From Clostridium algidicarnis DSM 15099 (GTDB lineage Bacteria > Bacillota > Clostridia > Clostridiales > Clostridiaceae), in assembly GCF_002934235.1 (NCBI RefSeq), contig NZ_PTIS01000004.1:1-64000 (forward strand): 64,000 nucleotides of DNA. Direction: 5' to 3'. The notes under the pieces were generated by a model. That model did not search any database and was not told the DNA's origin. It saw nothing but the letters and a program-made list of their open reading frames with translations. The position numbers and the translations under genes were made by a program. Below, piece after piece: positions 1 to 9,067 of the stretch. How positions within the stretch are numbered: the first letter of the stretch is position 1; every line of letters starts with the position of its first letter.

Positions 1-954
1 AGAGGGGGTCATTGTTTTTTTAGGTTTAAAATAGAACAAACCCTTGCAATAGCAAGGATTGAAATAAATAAAACAACGATAGTGTTAACACTATCAAATC
101 CACCAGAGGAGAAAATAGATGATGAATTAAAAGATACTATTCAGAATAATTATGATATACAAGAACACACAACTGAGAAATTGAAAGAAAATATTAAAGA
201 GCTAAAAGAAAATGTGTATATGAATGAAGATAAATATAAAAATAGTGAAAGTACAATCACCTATAAATCTAAAACTACAGTTGAAAATACTACAGTATTA
301 AGATGCTGCAAAAATGAAGATATTAAATCAGATTTTTTATTAAAGGATGCAGTTGTTAAGATTCCTGTTGTATTATCTGAAATAGAAGTGCCAATTTTTA
401 TAGTGGCTACTGAAGAGTTCAAAGAGCCTATATTGAAAATAATGTCTTTAGATAAAAAGGTAGTATTAAAAAGATGTCAACTAGTTACGTGTACGAATAA
501 GTTATTTATAAAAGGAGTTGTAGAGGAGGAGATAGAATATTCTACTGTAAATTATTCTGATAAGGACTCTGTAAATGGAGAAATAAAAAAGGTTATTTTA
601 AATATTCCATTTAAATGTTCAACAGAAATTTCTTTTGTTACTAAGCCTATACTTAATAACAATTCATATCTTTTGAATATGGAATCATTAATAGAAGGTA
701 TTAATGATAAGGGTACATATGAGAGATGCAATGAAGACTTAGACCATTTTAGTGAAAGTGTATTTTGCAACCTAAAGAGCAGTAGAATAATAGAAGTTAA
801 TAATAAACAGCATAATAAGGAATCAGAAAATGTATTAAAAGAAACAGATACATTTAAAAGGATAGATAAAAAAATGATTTTGGTTTTAAAACTTACATTA
901 TTACAAAATCAAGATGTATTTAATTATAATAAAAATAAGTCAATAACACCTTGA
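1..954 (+). CDS. SPOCS/DUF3794-domain protein, 5' end outside window
   Basis: The reading frame is open from base 1, so the N-terminus lies outside the window; the GTG at 82 is the first in-window start-like codon but has no ribosome binding site. The N-terminal part is charged and low in complexity (Lys, Glu, Asn). The region from about base 330 to 670 resembles the SPOCS (DUF3794) module of clostridial spore-envelope and SipL-type proteins: a motif KIPVVLSEIEVPI followed by VVLKRCQLV and then NKLFIKGVVEEEIEYST. In characterised members this module mediates spore coat, exosporium or SpoIVA contacts. I infer a spore-surface or cell-envelope role only from the domain. No downstream partner is on this strand; the next gene is convergent. 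Confidence 0.6.
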   Translation, partial: RGGHCFFRFKIEQTLAIARIEINKTTIVLTLSNPPEEKIDDELKDTIQNNYDIQEHTTEKLKENIKELKENVYMNEDKYKNSESTITYKSKTTVENTTVLRCCKNEDIKSDFLLKDAVVKIPVVLSEIEVPIFIVATEEFKEPILKIMSLDKKVVLKRCQLVTCTNKLFIKGVVEEEIEYSTVNYSDKDSVNGEIKKVILNIPFKCSTEISFVTKPILNNNSYLLNMESLIEGINDKGTYERCNEDLDHFSESVFCNLKSSRIIEVNNKQHNKESENVLKETDTFKRIDKKMILVLKLTLLQNQDVFNYNKNKSITP

Positions 955-1053
955 TTTATATAAAGGTATATTAAAGTAGTACAAGTAATCATTAATTCCT
1001 ACTACTTATATTTAAATATGGGTAGTTATAACTACTTGTACAACTTAAAAACC

Positions 1054-1611
1054 TTATTCAACTATAGATAATTCTTCGGATGCATAGTAATTATTGATGT
1101 ATCCTTCATAAATGATCTCTTTATTACGTATTTTTAATAAGTCATTTGTTTTTATAAGCGATGGAGTTTTATTAGATTCATAGAGATTACAATTAATTAA
1201 AATCTCAGAAACAAATTCAGAACAAAAATAATGAGTCTTTCTCTTTATAGGGACATTAGCCAATATAGCAAATAAGCCTATAAAATTATACTTGTATTTG
1301 TACTTTTCCTCTAAGAATCTATTTACTTCTTTTTTTATAGAATTAAATTCAATTTCAGATACTTTAACTTTGTATATTAAACATTCACTATCAATAAACT
1401 TCTTGTACACACCTTCATGCAAGTTTTCTTCAACGAATCCGCCTAAGAATGGATTATTAGGATGAAGTCTGCCAAAAGAGTACATAGTAGTGAAAGATTT
1501 ATCAAAGCTAATTGAGGAATGGACATATTTAATTTTACTTATTATAGTAATAAGTCTAGAAAGCCAGGTTCCTGTTTTTGAAAAGACTAGATAAATATAG
1601 TTATCATTCAT
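1054..1611 (-). CDS. permuted papain-fold (NlpC/P60-like, YycO/YiiX-type) protein
   Basis: A 185-residue soluble protein without signal peptide or membrane segment. It shows the circularly permuted papain-fold signature: an early His in KYVHSSISFD (near residue 30) and a later Cys in HYFCSEFVSEIL (near residue 129), in the His-before-Cys order typical of the YiiX/YycO group. Family members are thiol hydrolases or acyltransferases acting on amides or lipids; the substrate here cannot be read from the sequence. It is transcribed alone, convergent with the SPOCS gene. The start codon follows a weak site (GGGAGTTG). Function beyond the fold is unknown. Confidence 0.6.
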   Translation of the reverse strand: MNDNYIYLVFSKTGTWLSRLITIISKIKYVHSSISFDKSFTTMYSFGRLHPNNPFLGGFVEENLHEGVYKKFIDSECLIYKVKVSEIEFNSIKKEVNRFLEEKYKYKYNFIGLFAILANVPIKRKTHYFCSEFVSEILINCNLYESNKTPSLIKTNDLLKIRNKEIIYEGYINNYYASEELSIVE

Positions 1612-1976
1612 AATAATATAAATTCAACTCCCTAAGTAATGGATAAGTACAGGTAATGCATTGTTGTTTAGAAAAAGATTAAAACATGTATATTTAGAAT
1701 AGGGGAATATATTAATATAAAAATCTTCCTATAAACACTATTGTATGTTATAATAAAGATAGTTAATTATAACATATAAAGTTATTTAGTAATAAAAAAT
1801 AATATTTAAAGATATTAAAAAATGGTTGCTTATTTAAAAAATGTATGTTATATTTAAATAGTCGCAAGAATAAAAAAAGCGACGGAGATTTAATATGATT
1901 TAAACATTACCTTTTTAGGCATATAAAGTAAATCAGTTTTTAAATCTTAATATAAATAAAAAGGAGAAATGTTTAA
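1612..1976. other. intergenic region with leader of the zinc-ribbon gene
   Basis: This 365-nt stretch separates two divergent genes. It is very AT-rich. A TATAAT hexamer at about 1749 is a possible -10 element for the zinc-ribbon gene, without a clear -35. A small hairpin, GTCGC/GCGAC (about 1861-1883), lies in the presumed 5' leader, and an AAAGGAG ribosome binding site precedes the ATG at 1977. I see no known riboswitch. Confidence 0.3.
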
Positions 1977-2141
1977 ATGGCAGATAAGAATTTAATATGT
2001 AAAGACTGTGGTAAAGAATTTGTTTTCACTGAGGGAGAACAAGAATTTTACAAAGAAAAAGGTTTCGAAAACGAACCACAAAGATGCCCTGATTGTAGAA
2101 GAGCTAGAAAGCAACAAAACAACAGAGGATTCCAAAGATAG
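1977..2141 (+). CDS. 54-residue zinc-ribbon protein
   Basis: Translation from ATG 1977 gives 54 residues starting MADKNLICKDCGKEF and ending NNRGFQR, followed by TAG. Two CxxC pairs (C8/C11 and C37/C40) form a probable zinc ribbon like the small zinc-ribbon proteins common in Clostridium (the type annotated as probable zinc-ribbon domain, PF13451-like). The basic C-terminal tail (RRARKQQNNRG) suggests nucleic-acid contact, which is inference. The ribosome binding site AAAGGAG is ideal, and a strong terminator follows directly, so it is a monocistronic gene. Confidence 0.75.
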   Translation: MADKNLICKDCGKEFVFTEGEQEFYKEKGFENEPQRCPDCRRARKQQNNRGFQR

Positions 2142-2158
2142 TCTAAACAGAATGATAA

Positions 2159-2190
2159 GAGTATAGAAAGCAATTTCTATACTCTTTTTT
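2159..2190 (+). terminator. rho-independent terminator after zinc-ribbon gene
   Basis: An 11-bp perfect stem GAGTATAGAAA / TTTCTATACTC with a GCAA tetraloop is followed by six T residues. Confidence 0.9.
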
Positions 2191-2259
2191 ATATACCAAT
2201 ACTTATTGTATTTGGTTAAAGAAATTATTACTTAAATACATAAAGGTATTATAAGTAAT

Positions 2260-2297
2260 AAAAGACGGAAGATATCTTAAAATATCTTCCGTCTTTT
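2260..2297 (-). terminator. terminator after MORN-repeat gene
   Basis: A 16-bp perfect inverted repeat (AAAAGACGGAAGATAT and its complement, short loop) has A/T runs on both ends, so it can act in either direction. It lies just beyond the stop codon of the minus-strand MORN gene. Confidence 0.85.
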
Positions 2298-2308
2298 AGA
2301 ATAATTAA

Positions 2309-2896
2309 TTATTCTTGTATACTATCATTTTTAAAGGTACCAGTTTCTGTACTTCCATCTGCATATACATACATACCAACCCCATGCTTTAGATCATTTT
2401 CAAAATTACCAATATATTTGTTGCCATCTGACCAGGTGTGGATACCATATCCATGTCTTAAGTCATGGTCCCAGTTTCCTGTATATGAGTCTCCATCATA
2501 CCAAGTGTAGGTACCAGTACCTGATTTTTCTCCATTATTCCACTGACCTATATATACTTCCCCATCGGGCCAAGTATATATACCGTACCCATTTTTTTCA
2601 TCATCTTTCCATTGACCTATATATTTTTCTCCATTAGACCATATGTGGGTTCCATCCCCATCCATCTTATCATCTTTCCATTGGCCTATATATTTGCTTC
2701 CATCTTTATAAATATAAGTTCCATCTCCATGCATCTTACCATTATTTTTTTCACCTAGGTAAGTTCCTCCATGAACATGTGTAGACACAGCTTTTTTATT
2801 GCTGTCTATCTTCATTTTATTTAAGATATCACCCTTTAGTTTAATTTTATTGAAATTAGTATTTTGTATGTTTTTAATTTTAATTTTAAACACCAT
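2309..2896 (-). CDS. MORN-repeat protein
   Basis: A 195-residue protein with about six tandem MORN-type repeats of roughly 23 residues from residue 44 to the end, with the recurring core YIGQWKDD..GDGTY.W.DG. MORN repeats form elongated beta-hairpin arrays that in other proteins bind lipids or act as protein scaffolds. There is no signal peptide or membrane segment, so a cytoplasmic location is expected. The N-terminal 40 residues are lysine- and asparagine-rich and unlike the repeats. The first ATG (2896) abuts an AAAGG site with no spacing, so the true start may be further in, for example at the ATG of MKIDSNKK. Function unknown. Confidence 0.75.
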   Translation of the reverse strand: MVFKIKIKNIQNTNFNKIKLKGDILNKMKIDSNKKAVSTHVHGGTYLGEKNNGKMHGDGTYIYKDGSKYIGQWKDDKMDGDGTHIWSNGEKYIGQWKDDEKNGYGIYTWPDGEVYIGQWNNGEKSGTGTYTWYDGDSYTGNWDHDLRHGYGIHTWSDGNKYIGNFENDLKHGVGMYVYADGSTETGTFKNDSIQE

Positions 2897-3182
2897 CCTT
2901 TGTAATTTTGAGTAAGATGCAATATTGTAACCTTTAATTTATCCAAAATTAATAATTTGTTTCGGATAATAAAGAATTAAGAACTTAATAATAGATAATT
3001 ATACTAAAATAAGTTAAGAATTACTTGATAGAAGAGTTATAACTTCATTATATCATAATTCATATAAAGATTATTTTTATTATGAAAGAATAGACATTGA
3101 TAATATACAAATAAAATATTAAAATAATATTGATAAGTAAACATAAACTTTGAAATTAATATTATTTTATAAGGAGGAATTT

Positions 3183-3998
3183 ATGATTATTCAATGGTTT
3201 AAAGGATTGGATCCTATAATGCAAGCTCTTTTTGCAACTTTATTTACTTGGTTTGTAACTGCGCTTGGAGCAGCACTGGTATTTCTTTTTAAAACAATAA
3301 ATAAAAAGGTTTTAAATGGAATGCTAGGTTTCGCAGCGGGGGTTATGATAGCTGCCAGTTTCTGGTCTTTGTTAGCACCTGCAATAGAGATGTCAGAAGC
3401 TAGTGGTGGAAGTGCCTGGATACCTGCCGCTGTAGGGTTTTTAATGGGGGGTGGATTTTTATGGGCTGTAGATAAGATATTGCCACATCTTCATATAGGA
3501 GCGCCTATAGAGGAAGCTGAAGGTATTAAAACCAGTTGGGAAAGAAGTGTGCTTTTAGTATTGGCTATTACTCTTCATAACATACCAGAAGGATTGGCTG
3601 TTGGTGTTGCATTTGGAGCTATAGCTGCAGATTTACCATCTGCATCTTTAGCTGGTGCTATGGCGCTAGCTATTGGAATAGCTATTCAAAACTTTCCTGA
3701 AGGCGCAGCAGTTTCTATACCATTAAGAAGGGAAGGTCTTTCAAGATGGAAGAGCTTTTTATATGGTCAAGCATCAGGAATAGTTGAGCCTATTGCAGGG
3801 GTTCTAGGGGCAGTTGCAGTAATTGCAATGAAACCTATTTTACCTTATGCCCTATCATTTGCAGCAGGAGCTATGATATATGTTGTTGTAGAAGAACTTA
3901 TACCAGAAGCTCAAGCAGAAAGAAATAGTGATGTTGGAACTATTGGAGCTATGATAGGCTTTGCAATAATGATGGTACTAGATGTTGCTCTTGGGTAG
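3183..3998 (+). CDS. ZIP-family divalent metal transporter
   Basis: A 271-residue membrane protein with about eight hydrophobic segments. It carries the ZIP-family signatures: [14 protein letters not shown] in the fourth helix and [14 protein letters not shown] in the fifth, whose His, Asn, Pro and Glu form the binuclear metal site, and a cytoplasmic His-containing loop (PHLHIG). ZIP proteins import zinc, iron or manganese; the prokaryotic group with this architecture is mostly zinc-type. ATG 3183 is preceded by an ideal AAGGAGG, so the upstream in-frame TTG at 3150 is rejected. It is monocistronic. Confidence 0.88.
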   Translation: MIIQWFKGLDPIMQALFATLFTWFVTALGAALVFLFKTINKKVLNGMLGFAAGVMIAASFWSLLAPAIEMSEASGGSAWIPAAVGFLMGGGFLWAVDKILPHLHIGAPIEEAEGIKTSWERSVLLVLAITLHNIPEGLAVGVAFGAIAADLPSASLAGAMALAIGIAIQNFPEGAAVSIPLRREGLSRWKSFLYGQASGIVEPIAGVLGAVAVIAMKPILPYALSFAAGAMIYVVVEELIPEAQAERNSDVGTIGAMIGFAIMMVLDVALG

Positions 3999-4028
3999 AA
4001 ATTAGCAATATAACTTTATAAAAGTTTA

Positions 4029-4077
4029 AATAAGAGGTAGATTATATGTTTTAAATTATAGTCTTCCTCTTTATTTT
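4029..4077 (+). terminator. probable terminator after ZIP gene
   Basis: An imperfect stem pairs AAATAAGAGG with CCTCTTTATTT, and a TAGATTATA/TATAGTCT extension continues it. It ends in a T-rich run. Confidence 0.5.
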
Positions 4078-4171
4078 TAAAGATATGAATTAAATAAAAC
4101 ATTAGTGAAAACCTATTATAAATGATAGAATAAATATATAAATATAAAATTTACTTGTAGGGGAGAAAAAC

Positions 4172-5347
4172 ATGGAATATACGATAATAGCAACATCCAC
4201 CTTTGGATTAGAAAAGGTTGTAGCAAATGAGCTTAAGGCTTTAGGATATGAAGATTTAACTATAGAAAATGGTAAAGTTATGTTTCAAGGCGATGAAATG
4301 GATATAGTAACATGTAATATGTGGCTTAGAACAGCAGATAGAGTCTTAATAAGAATGGCTGAATTTAAGGCAGAGAATTTTGAGGAGTTATTCCAAGGAA
4401 CATTGGCTGTAGAATGGGGAGATTTAATACCTATAACAGGATTTATGCATATAGTAGGGAAGTCCATAAAGTCAAAGCTTCATAGCGTACCAGATTGCCA
4501 ATCTATAGTTAAGAAGGCAGTTATAGAATCTATGAAAAGAAAGTATAGAAGAGATCTCTTTTCTGAAGATGGGGCTGAATATAAAATAGAAGTAGCTATA
4601 TTAAAAGATATAGTAACTCTTACAGTAGATACTACAGGTCCTGGACTTCACAAAAGGGGATACAGAGGACTTTCAGGAGAAGCACCTCTTAAGGAAACAT
4701 TAGCTGCGGCTATGGTGCTTTTAAGTAAGTGGGAGCCTTCGAGAACTTTAGCGGATCCTCTTTGCGGGTCAGGAACTATTGCAATAGAGGCTGCTATGAT
4801 AGGCAGAAATATAGCACCAGGTATTAATAGAAGCTTTGTATCTGAACAGTGGGAAATGATACCTAAGGACCTTTGGGAAGATATAAGAAAGTATGCAAAA
4901 GAAGCTGTAAATGATAAAGAATTTAAAATATTAGCATCGGATATCAATGGTAGTGTACTTAAGACAGCAAGGGAAAATGCTGAAAAGGCAGGGGTAGGAG
5001 AAAATGTTGTGTTTCAAAAGCTAGATATAAAAGACTTTAGCAGTAAGAAAAAGTATGGATTTATAATAACAAATCCGCCTTATGGTGAAAGACTTGGAGA
5101 AGCTAGTGAAGTAGAAGCTTTATATGAAGATATGGGCGTAGTATATAAGGAATTAAATGAATGGTCATTCTTTGCTATAACCTCACATCTAGGATTCCAA
5201 AAGCTTTTTGGAGAAAAGGCTCATAAAAACAGAAAGTTATATAATGGAAGACTACTTTGCTATTACTATCAATATTTTAGCGAGGAACCAAAAAAAGAAA
5301 AAAGAGAAGATAACAAAGAAACTAAGAGTGAAGAGATTTGGAAATAA
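4172..5347 (+). CDS. THUMP-domain class I rRNA methyltransferase (RlmL/YpsC-type)
   Basis: A 391-residue enzyme predicted to methylate a guanine N2 position of 23S rRNA using S-adenosylmethionine, by analogy with RlmL-N. An N-terminal THUMP RNA-binding domain (about residues 1-160) is followed by a Rossmann methyltransferase domain: LADPLCGSGTIAIEAA is motif I, and ITNPPYGERLG is the catalytic NPPY motif IV typical of N2-guanine or N6-adenine methylation. The C-terminal 20 residues are a Lys/Glu tail. The start is supported by a GGGGAG ribosome binding site. It is monocistronic, upstream of the riboswitch-controlled add gene. Confidence 0.85.
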   Translation: MEYTIIATSTFGLEKVVANELKALGYEDLTIENGKVMFQGDEMDIVTCNMWLRTADRVLIRMAEFKAENFEELFQGTLAVEWGDLIPITGFMHIVGKSIKSKLHSVPDCQSIVKKAVIESMKRKYRRDLFSEDGAEYKIEVAILKDIVTLTVDTTGPGLHKRGYRGLSGEAPLKETLAAAMVLLSKWEPSRTLADPLCGSGTIAIEAAMIGRNIAPGINRSFVSEQWEMIPKDLWEDIRKYAKEAVNDKEFKILASDINGSVLKTARENAEKAGVGENVVFQKLDIKDFSSKKKYGFIITNPPYGERLGEASEVEALYEDMGVVYKELNEWSFFAITSHLGFQKLFGEKAHKNRKLYNGRLLCYYYQYFSEEPKKEKREDNKETKSEEIWK

Positions 5348-5393
5348 GATCTAATAAGTTATAAATTCAATGATGTTTAAATTATTAATAGTG

Positions 5394-5421
5394 TTGACAG
5401 ACTATTTAAATATGATAAGAT
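5394..5421 (+). promoter_or_regulatory. candidate sigma-A promoter for add
   Basis: A perfect TTGACA (5394-5399) is followed after 16 bp by TAAGAT (5416-5421). It lies about 40 bp upstream of the riboswitch aptamer. Confidence 0.55.
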
Positions 5422-5458
5422 AATTAAAAGATAAGTTTTAATAAAAATATAATTAAGT

Positions 5459-5523
5459 TTCGTATAACTCTAATGATATGGTTTAGGGGTGTCTACCAGG
5501 GACCAATAATTCCTGATTACGAA
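5459..5523 (+). promoter_or_regulatory. purine riboswitch aptamer, adenine type
   Basis: The segment matches the purine aptamer: P1 strands TTCGTA (5459-5464) and TACGAA (5518-5523), a core CTCTAATGATATGG, and the two loop-loop arms around GTCTACC. The specificity base just 5' of P1 (position 74 of the xpt numbering) is T5517 in GATTAC. A pyrimidine U here selects adenine, whereas C selects guanine. The downstream gene is adenosine deaminase, as in other known adenine switches. Confidence 0.93.
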
Positions 5524-5568
5524 GAAGGTATACTTTTGTATATCTTCTTTGTGGTCAGGATTTTTTTG
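5512..5568 (+). terminator. riboswitch expression-platform terminator
   Basis: CCTGATTAC (5512-5520), which is the 3' side of the aptamer, can pair with GTGGTCAGG (5551-5559). An inner GAAGAAGGTATAC / GTATATCTTCTT hairpin extends the stem, and T7 follows. The terminator therefore competes with aptamer P1, which predicts that adenine prevents termination (an ON switch). Confidence 0.88.
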
Positions 5569-5597
5569 TTTTAATAATTTTAAATGGAGGAAAGTAT

Positions 5598-6590
5598 ATG
5601 AATTTAAAGGATTTACCGAAAATAGAGCTTCACTGTCACTTAGATGGAAGTGTTAGGCCAAAGACCATAATTGATATAGCAAAAAGAGAGAAGATTGATA
5701 TTCCAAGTTATGATATAAAAGAAATAACAGACCTTATGATAGCTCCTATGGAATGTGCTTCTCTTGATGAATATCTAGAAAAGTTTTCATTGCCTATAAA
5801 GATAATGCAAAGTGAGTATAGTCTTAAAAGGATAACCTATGAATTACTAGAAGATGCAGCAAAAGAAAATGTTAAGTATATGGAAATAAGGTTTGCTCCT
5901 TTGCTGCATACTAATGGAGGTCTTGATACTAAAAGGATTATAGAAAGTGTCTTAAGTGGCATCAAACAAGCAGAAGGGAAATATGATATTAAAGGTAATC
6001 TAATATTATCATTTTTGAAGACGTCTCCACCTAGCAGCATTTTTGAAGTTTTAGAAATTGGGAAAGAGTATTTAAATAAAGGCGTAGTAGCTGTAGATCT
6101 TTGCGGAGCTGAAAGAAAAGGCTTTGCAAAAGAATTTATTGAGCCTATGGCTTTAGCTAAAAGATATGGGTATAGAATTACTATTCATGCTGGTGAGACT
6201 GGAATTGGAGAAAATGTATTAGATTCAATTGAACTTTTAGGAGCAGAAAGAATAGGGCATGGAGTAAATATTGATAATTGCAAAAGGGCATATGATATGG
6301 TTCAAGACAGAGGAATTGCACTAGAGATCTGTATGAGTAGCAATGTACAGACAAAGGCTGTGGATACAATAAAAAACCACCCTATGTATGATTTTTATAA
6401 GGATGGAATTAAAGTTACATTAAATACAGATAATAGAACTGTTTCTAATACAGATATGAGTAAGGAAATTTCCTTAGCATTAAAAGAATTTGATATTAGT
6501 AAAGATGATTATAAGAAGATTTATTATAATGGGATAGATGTATGCTTTGCTAATGAAACAACAAAAGAAAGATTAAGGGGGTATATGTAA
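5598..6590 (+). CDS. add: adenosine deaminase
   Basis: A 330-residue zinc enzyme converting adenosine (or deoxyadenosine) to inosine in purine salvage. The metal-binding HCHLDGS is at residues 13-19, ITIHAGETG carries a zinc-ligand His and the catalytic Glu region, RIGHGVNI is present, and TLNTDNRTVSNT supplies the final metal Asp. Length matches the family. The ribosome binding site is TGGAGG. Expression is predicted to be transcriptionally gated by the adenine riboswitch in its leader. It is monocistronic, ending at a long terminator shared with the convergent helicase gene. Confidence 0.95.
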   Translation: MNLKDLPKIELHCHLDGSVRPKTIIDIAKREKIDIPSYDIKEITDLMIAPMECASLDEYLEKFSLPIKIMQSEYSLKRITYELLEDAAKENVKYMEIRFAPLLHTNGGLDTKRIIESVLSGIKQAEGKYDIKGNLILSFLKTSPPSSIFEVLEIGKEYLNKGVVAVDLCGAERKGFAKEFIEPMALAKRYGYRITIHAGETGIGENVLDSIELLGAERIGHGVNIDNCKRAYDMVQDRGIALEICMSSNVQTKAVDTIKNHPMYDFYKDGIKVTLNTDNRTVSNTDMSKEISLALKEFDISKDDYKKIYYNGIDVCFANETTKERLRGYM

Positions 6591-6618
6591 AGATTTTGTA
6601 AGGTCAAAAGTAACGTAA

Positions 6619-6679
6619 AAAAGAGCTTCTCAATTGAAAAATTAATCTCAATATTATGTTTTTTGAGTTAAGCTCTTTT
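6619..6679. terminator. bidirectional terminator between add and helicase gene
   Basis: AAAAGAGCTTCTCAA pairs with TTGAGTTAAGCTCTTTT, with T-rich sequence on both outer sides. It lies between two convergent genes. Confidence 0.8.
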
Positions 6680-6747
6680 AATTTACTTTTACAATATAGC
6701 TTACTTAAAAGTTCTAGCTATTTTTATATTTGATTTTTTTGAATAGC

Positions 6748-8403
6748 TTATTTTGAACTTTTAGCTATTTCAATGTTTACTCTTCTGCCTTCAAGACTTT
6801 TTCCTGAACAATTGTTTAATATACTGTCTACAGCATCAGATTTTACATCTATAAATGTAAATTTATCAAGTATATCTATATTTCCAATAGAGTTTCTATC
6901 TGCATTTGAATTATCAGTTAAAAAGTCTACTAGAGATTTAGGTTTTACTTTATCTAAGTGACCTATGCTTAAGAATAATCTTGAAACATTGCCATTGTTA
7001 CTATTACTACGTCTATTGTTATAACTATTGCTATTATTGCTATAGCCATTGCTATTGCTGTAACTACTGTTGTTATTTGATGCAATATCATTATTTTCAT
7101 TAGAATTATAACTTATTTCTTTTCCGTAGATCATAGTCATTAAAGCAGCGCTAACATCAATTAAATCATATTCTTCGTCTAGTTCTGTTACAATAGGTAC
7201 AAACTTGCTGTACTCTTTGTTTTCTAAAGTTTCTTTAACCTTTTTGATAATACTTGCATACTTTGCAGTGAATATATCATCTATTGTTGGTATTGGTTTT
7301 CTTTTAATCTTGCCTTTTGTAGCACTTTCTATTTGTTTTAAAGTTTTATACTCTCTAGGACTTACTAAAGTATAAGCTACACCCTTTTTGTTTGCTCTAC
7401 CAGTTCTTCCGATTCTATGAACATAAGATTCTGTATCTTGAGGTAGGTCATAGTTTATAACATGAGTTATATTAGTAACATCAATACCTCTAGCAGCAAC
7501 ATCTGTAGCTACTAAGAAATCTATACTGTCATCTTTGAACTTTCTTAAAGTATTTAATCTTTGGTTTTGGTTCATGTCTCCATGCATTCCTTCAACACTA
7601 TATCCTCTAGATTGCATAGATTCTACTACTTCGTCTACACCCTTTTTAGTCTTACAAAAGATTAGGCAACTTTCAGGTCCTTCTACATCAAGAATTCTAC
7701 ATAAACTTTCAAATCGCTCATTATGCTTTATTTCATAATAAAACTGCTCTACTGTTGATACTGTCATTTGATTTTTTAATATAGAAATATGCTTAGTATC
7801 TTTTTTCATGTATCTTTGTGCAATTTTCTTTATAGTATTAGGCATTGTTGCAGAAAATAAAAGTGTTTGTCTTTCTTCATTTGAAGATTGGATTATAAGT
7901 TCTATGTCTTCAACAAATCCCATATTTAGCATTTCATCAGCTTCATCAAGTACAAGGAAGTCTATAAACTTTAAGTCTAAAATCTTTCTTCTTAAAAGGT
8001 CTAGAACTCTTCCTGGGGTTCCGACTATAATGTCGGGGTTTCTTCTTATAGCTTGAATTTGTCTATCTATAGATTGACCGCCATATACTGGTAGCATTTT
8101 TAAATTAGAATCCTTACCAATCCTTACTAGTTCATCACTAACTTGTATAGCAAGCTCTCTTGTAGGTGTAAGTATTATACCATGAATTTTATTTGAAGAT
8201 CTGTTAAGATTACTTATTATTGGTGCTCCAAAAGCTAAAGTTTTACCTGTGCCTGTTTGAGCCTGACCGATAACATCAAAACCTTCTAAGATAATAGGTA
8301 TTACCTCTTGTTGAATTTTAGATGGTTCTTCAAATCCCATACCTTCGATGGATTTAAGTACATTTTCATTAAGTGTTAAATCATTAAATTTTAAATTTTC
8401 CAT
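6748..8403 (-). CDS. DEAD-box RNA helicase with DbpA-type RNA-binding domain
   Basis: A 551-residue ATP-dependent RNA helicase. Motifs in order: the Q motif (PSKIQQEVIP), AQTGTGKT, PTRELAIQV, VLDEADEML, LLFSATMP, VAARGIDV and HRIGRTGRA. An Asn/Ser/Tyr-rich linker (about residues 435-475) leads to a C-terminal RRM-like DbpA domain that in Bacillus YxiN/DbpA binds 23S rRNA hairpin 92. I infer a role in ribosome assembly or RNA turnover, possibly at low temperature. The start is taken as ATG 8403 because GGAGGAG lies immediately upstream; an earlier ATG at 8421 has no site. The linker is encoded by imperfect AAT/AGC-like repeats and is likely length-variable. Confidence 0.92.
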   Translation of the reverse strand: MENLKFNDLTLNENVLKSIEGMGFEEPSKIQQEVIPIILEGFDVIGQAQTGTGKTLAFGAPIISNLNRSSNKIHGIILTPTRELAIQVSDELVRIGKDSNLKMLPVYGGQSIDRQIQAIRRNPDIIVGTPGRVLDLLRRKILDLKFIDFLVLDEADEMLNMGFVEDIELIIQSSNEERQTLLFSATMPNTIKKIAQRYMKKDTKHISILKNQMTVSTVEQFYYEIKHNERFESLCRILDVEGPESCLIFCKTKKGVDEVVESMQSRGYSVEGMHGDMNQNQRLNTLRKFKDDSIDFLVATDVAARGIDVTNITHVINYDLPQDTESYVHRIGRTGRANKKGVAYTLVSPREYKTLKQIESATKGKIKRKPIPTIDDIFTAKYASIIKKVKETLENKEYSKFVPIVTELDEEYDLIDVSAALMTMIYGKEISYNSNENNDIASNNNSSYSNSNGYSNNSNSYNNRRSNSNNGNVSRLFLSIGHLDKVKPKSLVDFLTDNSNADRNSIGNIDILDKFTFIDVKSDAVDSILNNCSGKSLEGRRVNIEIAKSSK

Positions 8404-8482
8404 TATTTCTCCTCCAAACATAACAACTAATTATAATATAGTATGCCAACTTTTGCAAGGAATATTTATAAAGTTGTTAATG

Positions 8483-8878
8483 TTATATTTTTATTACCTT
8501 AGTATTTGCAAAGATATCATGAATGCCTTGGTTATTTGGGGCAGTATTTATTAAGTAAAAAGAAAAGAATATTAATATTAAACCTAGTAAGGGTATTGTA
8601 TACATTAGCTTGGCTACTTCTCTATATAATATCTGGATGGGTGACACACTAGTCGCATCCTTTGAGCAAATTTTAAGGTTAAACAAATACTTTCCAATGG
8701 TATAACCTTTAGTTATTATAGGTAATAACACTAAGAATATTATATATAATATTCCACAATATAAATAAGATATATTTATATTGAATCCAAGATTTTTAAA
8801 GATAACTAAAGGTATGGCAATAGATATTAGTAAATCTATAATTAATGACCCTAGTCTATTTATAATTTCGAATTTCAT
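8483..8878 (-). CDS. RDD-family membrane protein
   Basis: A 131-residue protein with three or four hydrophobic segments. The N-terminal NRLGSLIIDLLI and the central TIGKYLFNLKI match the RDD family, named for conserved Arg/Asp residues; the Arg and Asp of the first motif are present. The role of small RDD proteins is mostly unknown, with transport or ion homeostasis proposed for some. A GGAGG site lies 12 nt upstream of the ATG. A copy of the 150-nt structured repeat lies directly upstream in the same orientation, so it is probably part of this gene's leader. Confidence 0.7.
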   Translation of the reverse strand: MKFEIINRLGSLIIDLLISIAIPLVIFKNLGFNINISYLYCGILYIIFLVLLPIITKGYTIGKYLFNLKICSKDATSVSPIQILYREVAKLMYTIPLLGLILIFFSFYLINTAPNNQGIHDIFANTKVIKI

Positions 8879-8916
8879 TTAATTATTAAACCTCCACTTA
8901 ATTATTTGCATTGAAA

Positions 8917-9067
8917 TTTATCCGATGGCTACCATCCGTAACATCCCTATCTTCTTCAAGGTGGGGTATGACGGCTGCTACGCCCCTGGATAAGTTCTTC
9001 TAAGACTCAAATGGAGAGATGTATTCCTTATAAGCAAACTCCACCTGAGTCTAAGAATCACTTGATA
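8917..9067 (-). repeat. structured 150-nt repeat, copy 1
   Basis: Read on the minus strand it begins TATCAAGTGATTCTTAGACT and ends GCCATCGGATAAA, and is very similar along its length to copies at 57859 and 58244. Domain I is a long hairpin in which TTCTTAGACTCA pairs perfectly or nearly so with TGAGTCTTAGAA, capped by TGGAG/CTCCA. Domain II is closed by TTATCC/GGATAA and contains CCGT/ACGG and GATGG-TAG-CCATC hairpins. It lies about 40 nt upstream of the RDD gene start. I do not recognise the family. Confidence 0.8.

Noticed and set aside
6990-7090. Short repeats resembling a CRISPR or satellite array
   Set aside because: They are codon repeats encoding the Asn/Ser linker of the DEAD-box helicase, with no spacers.
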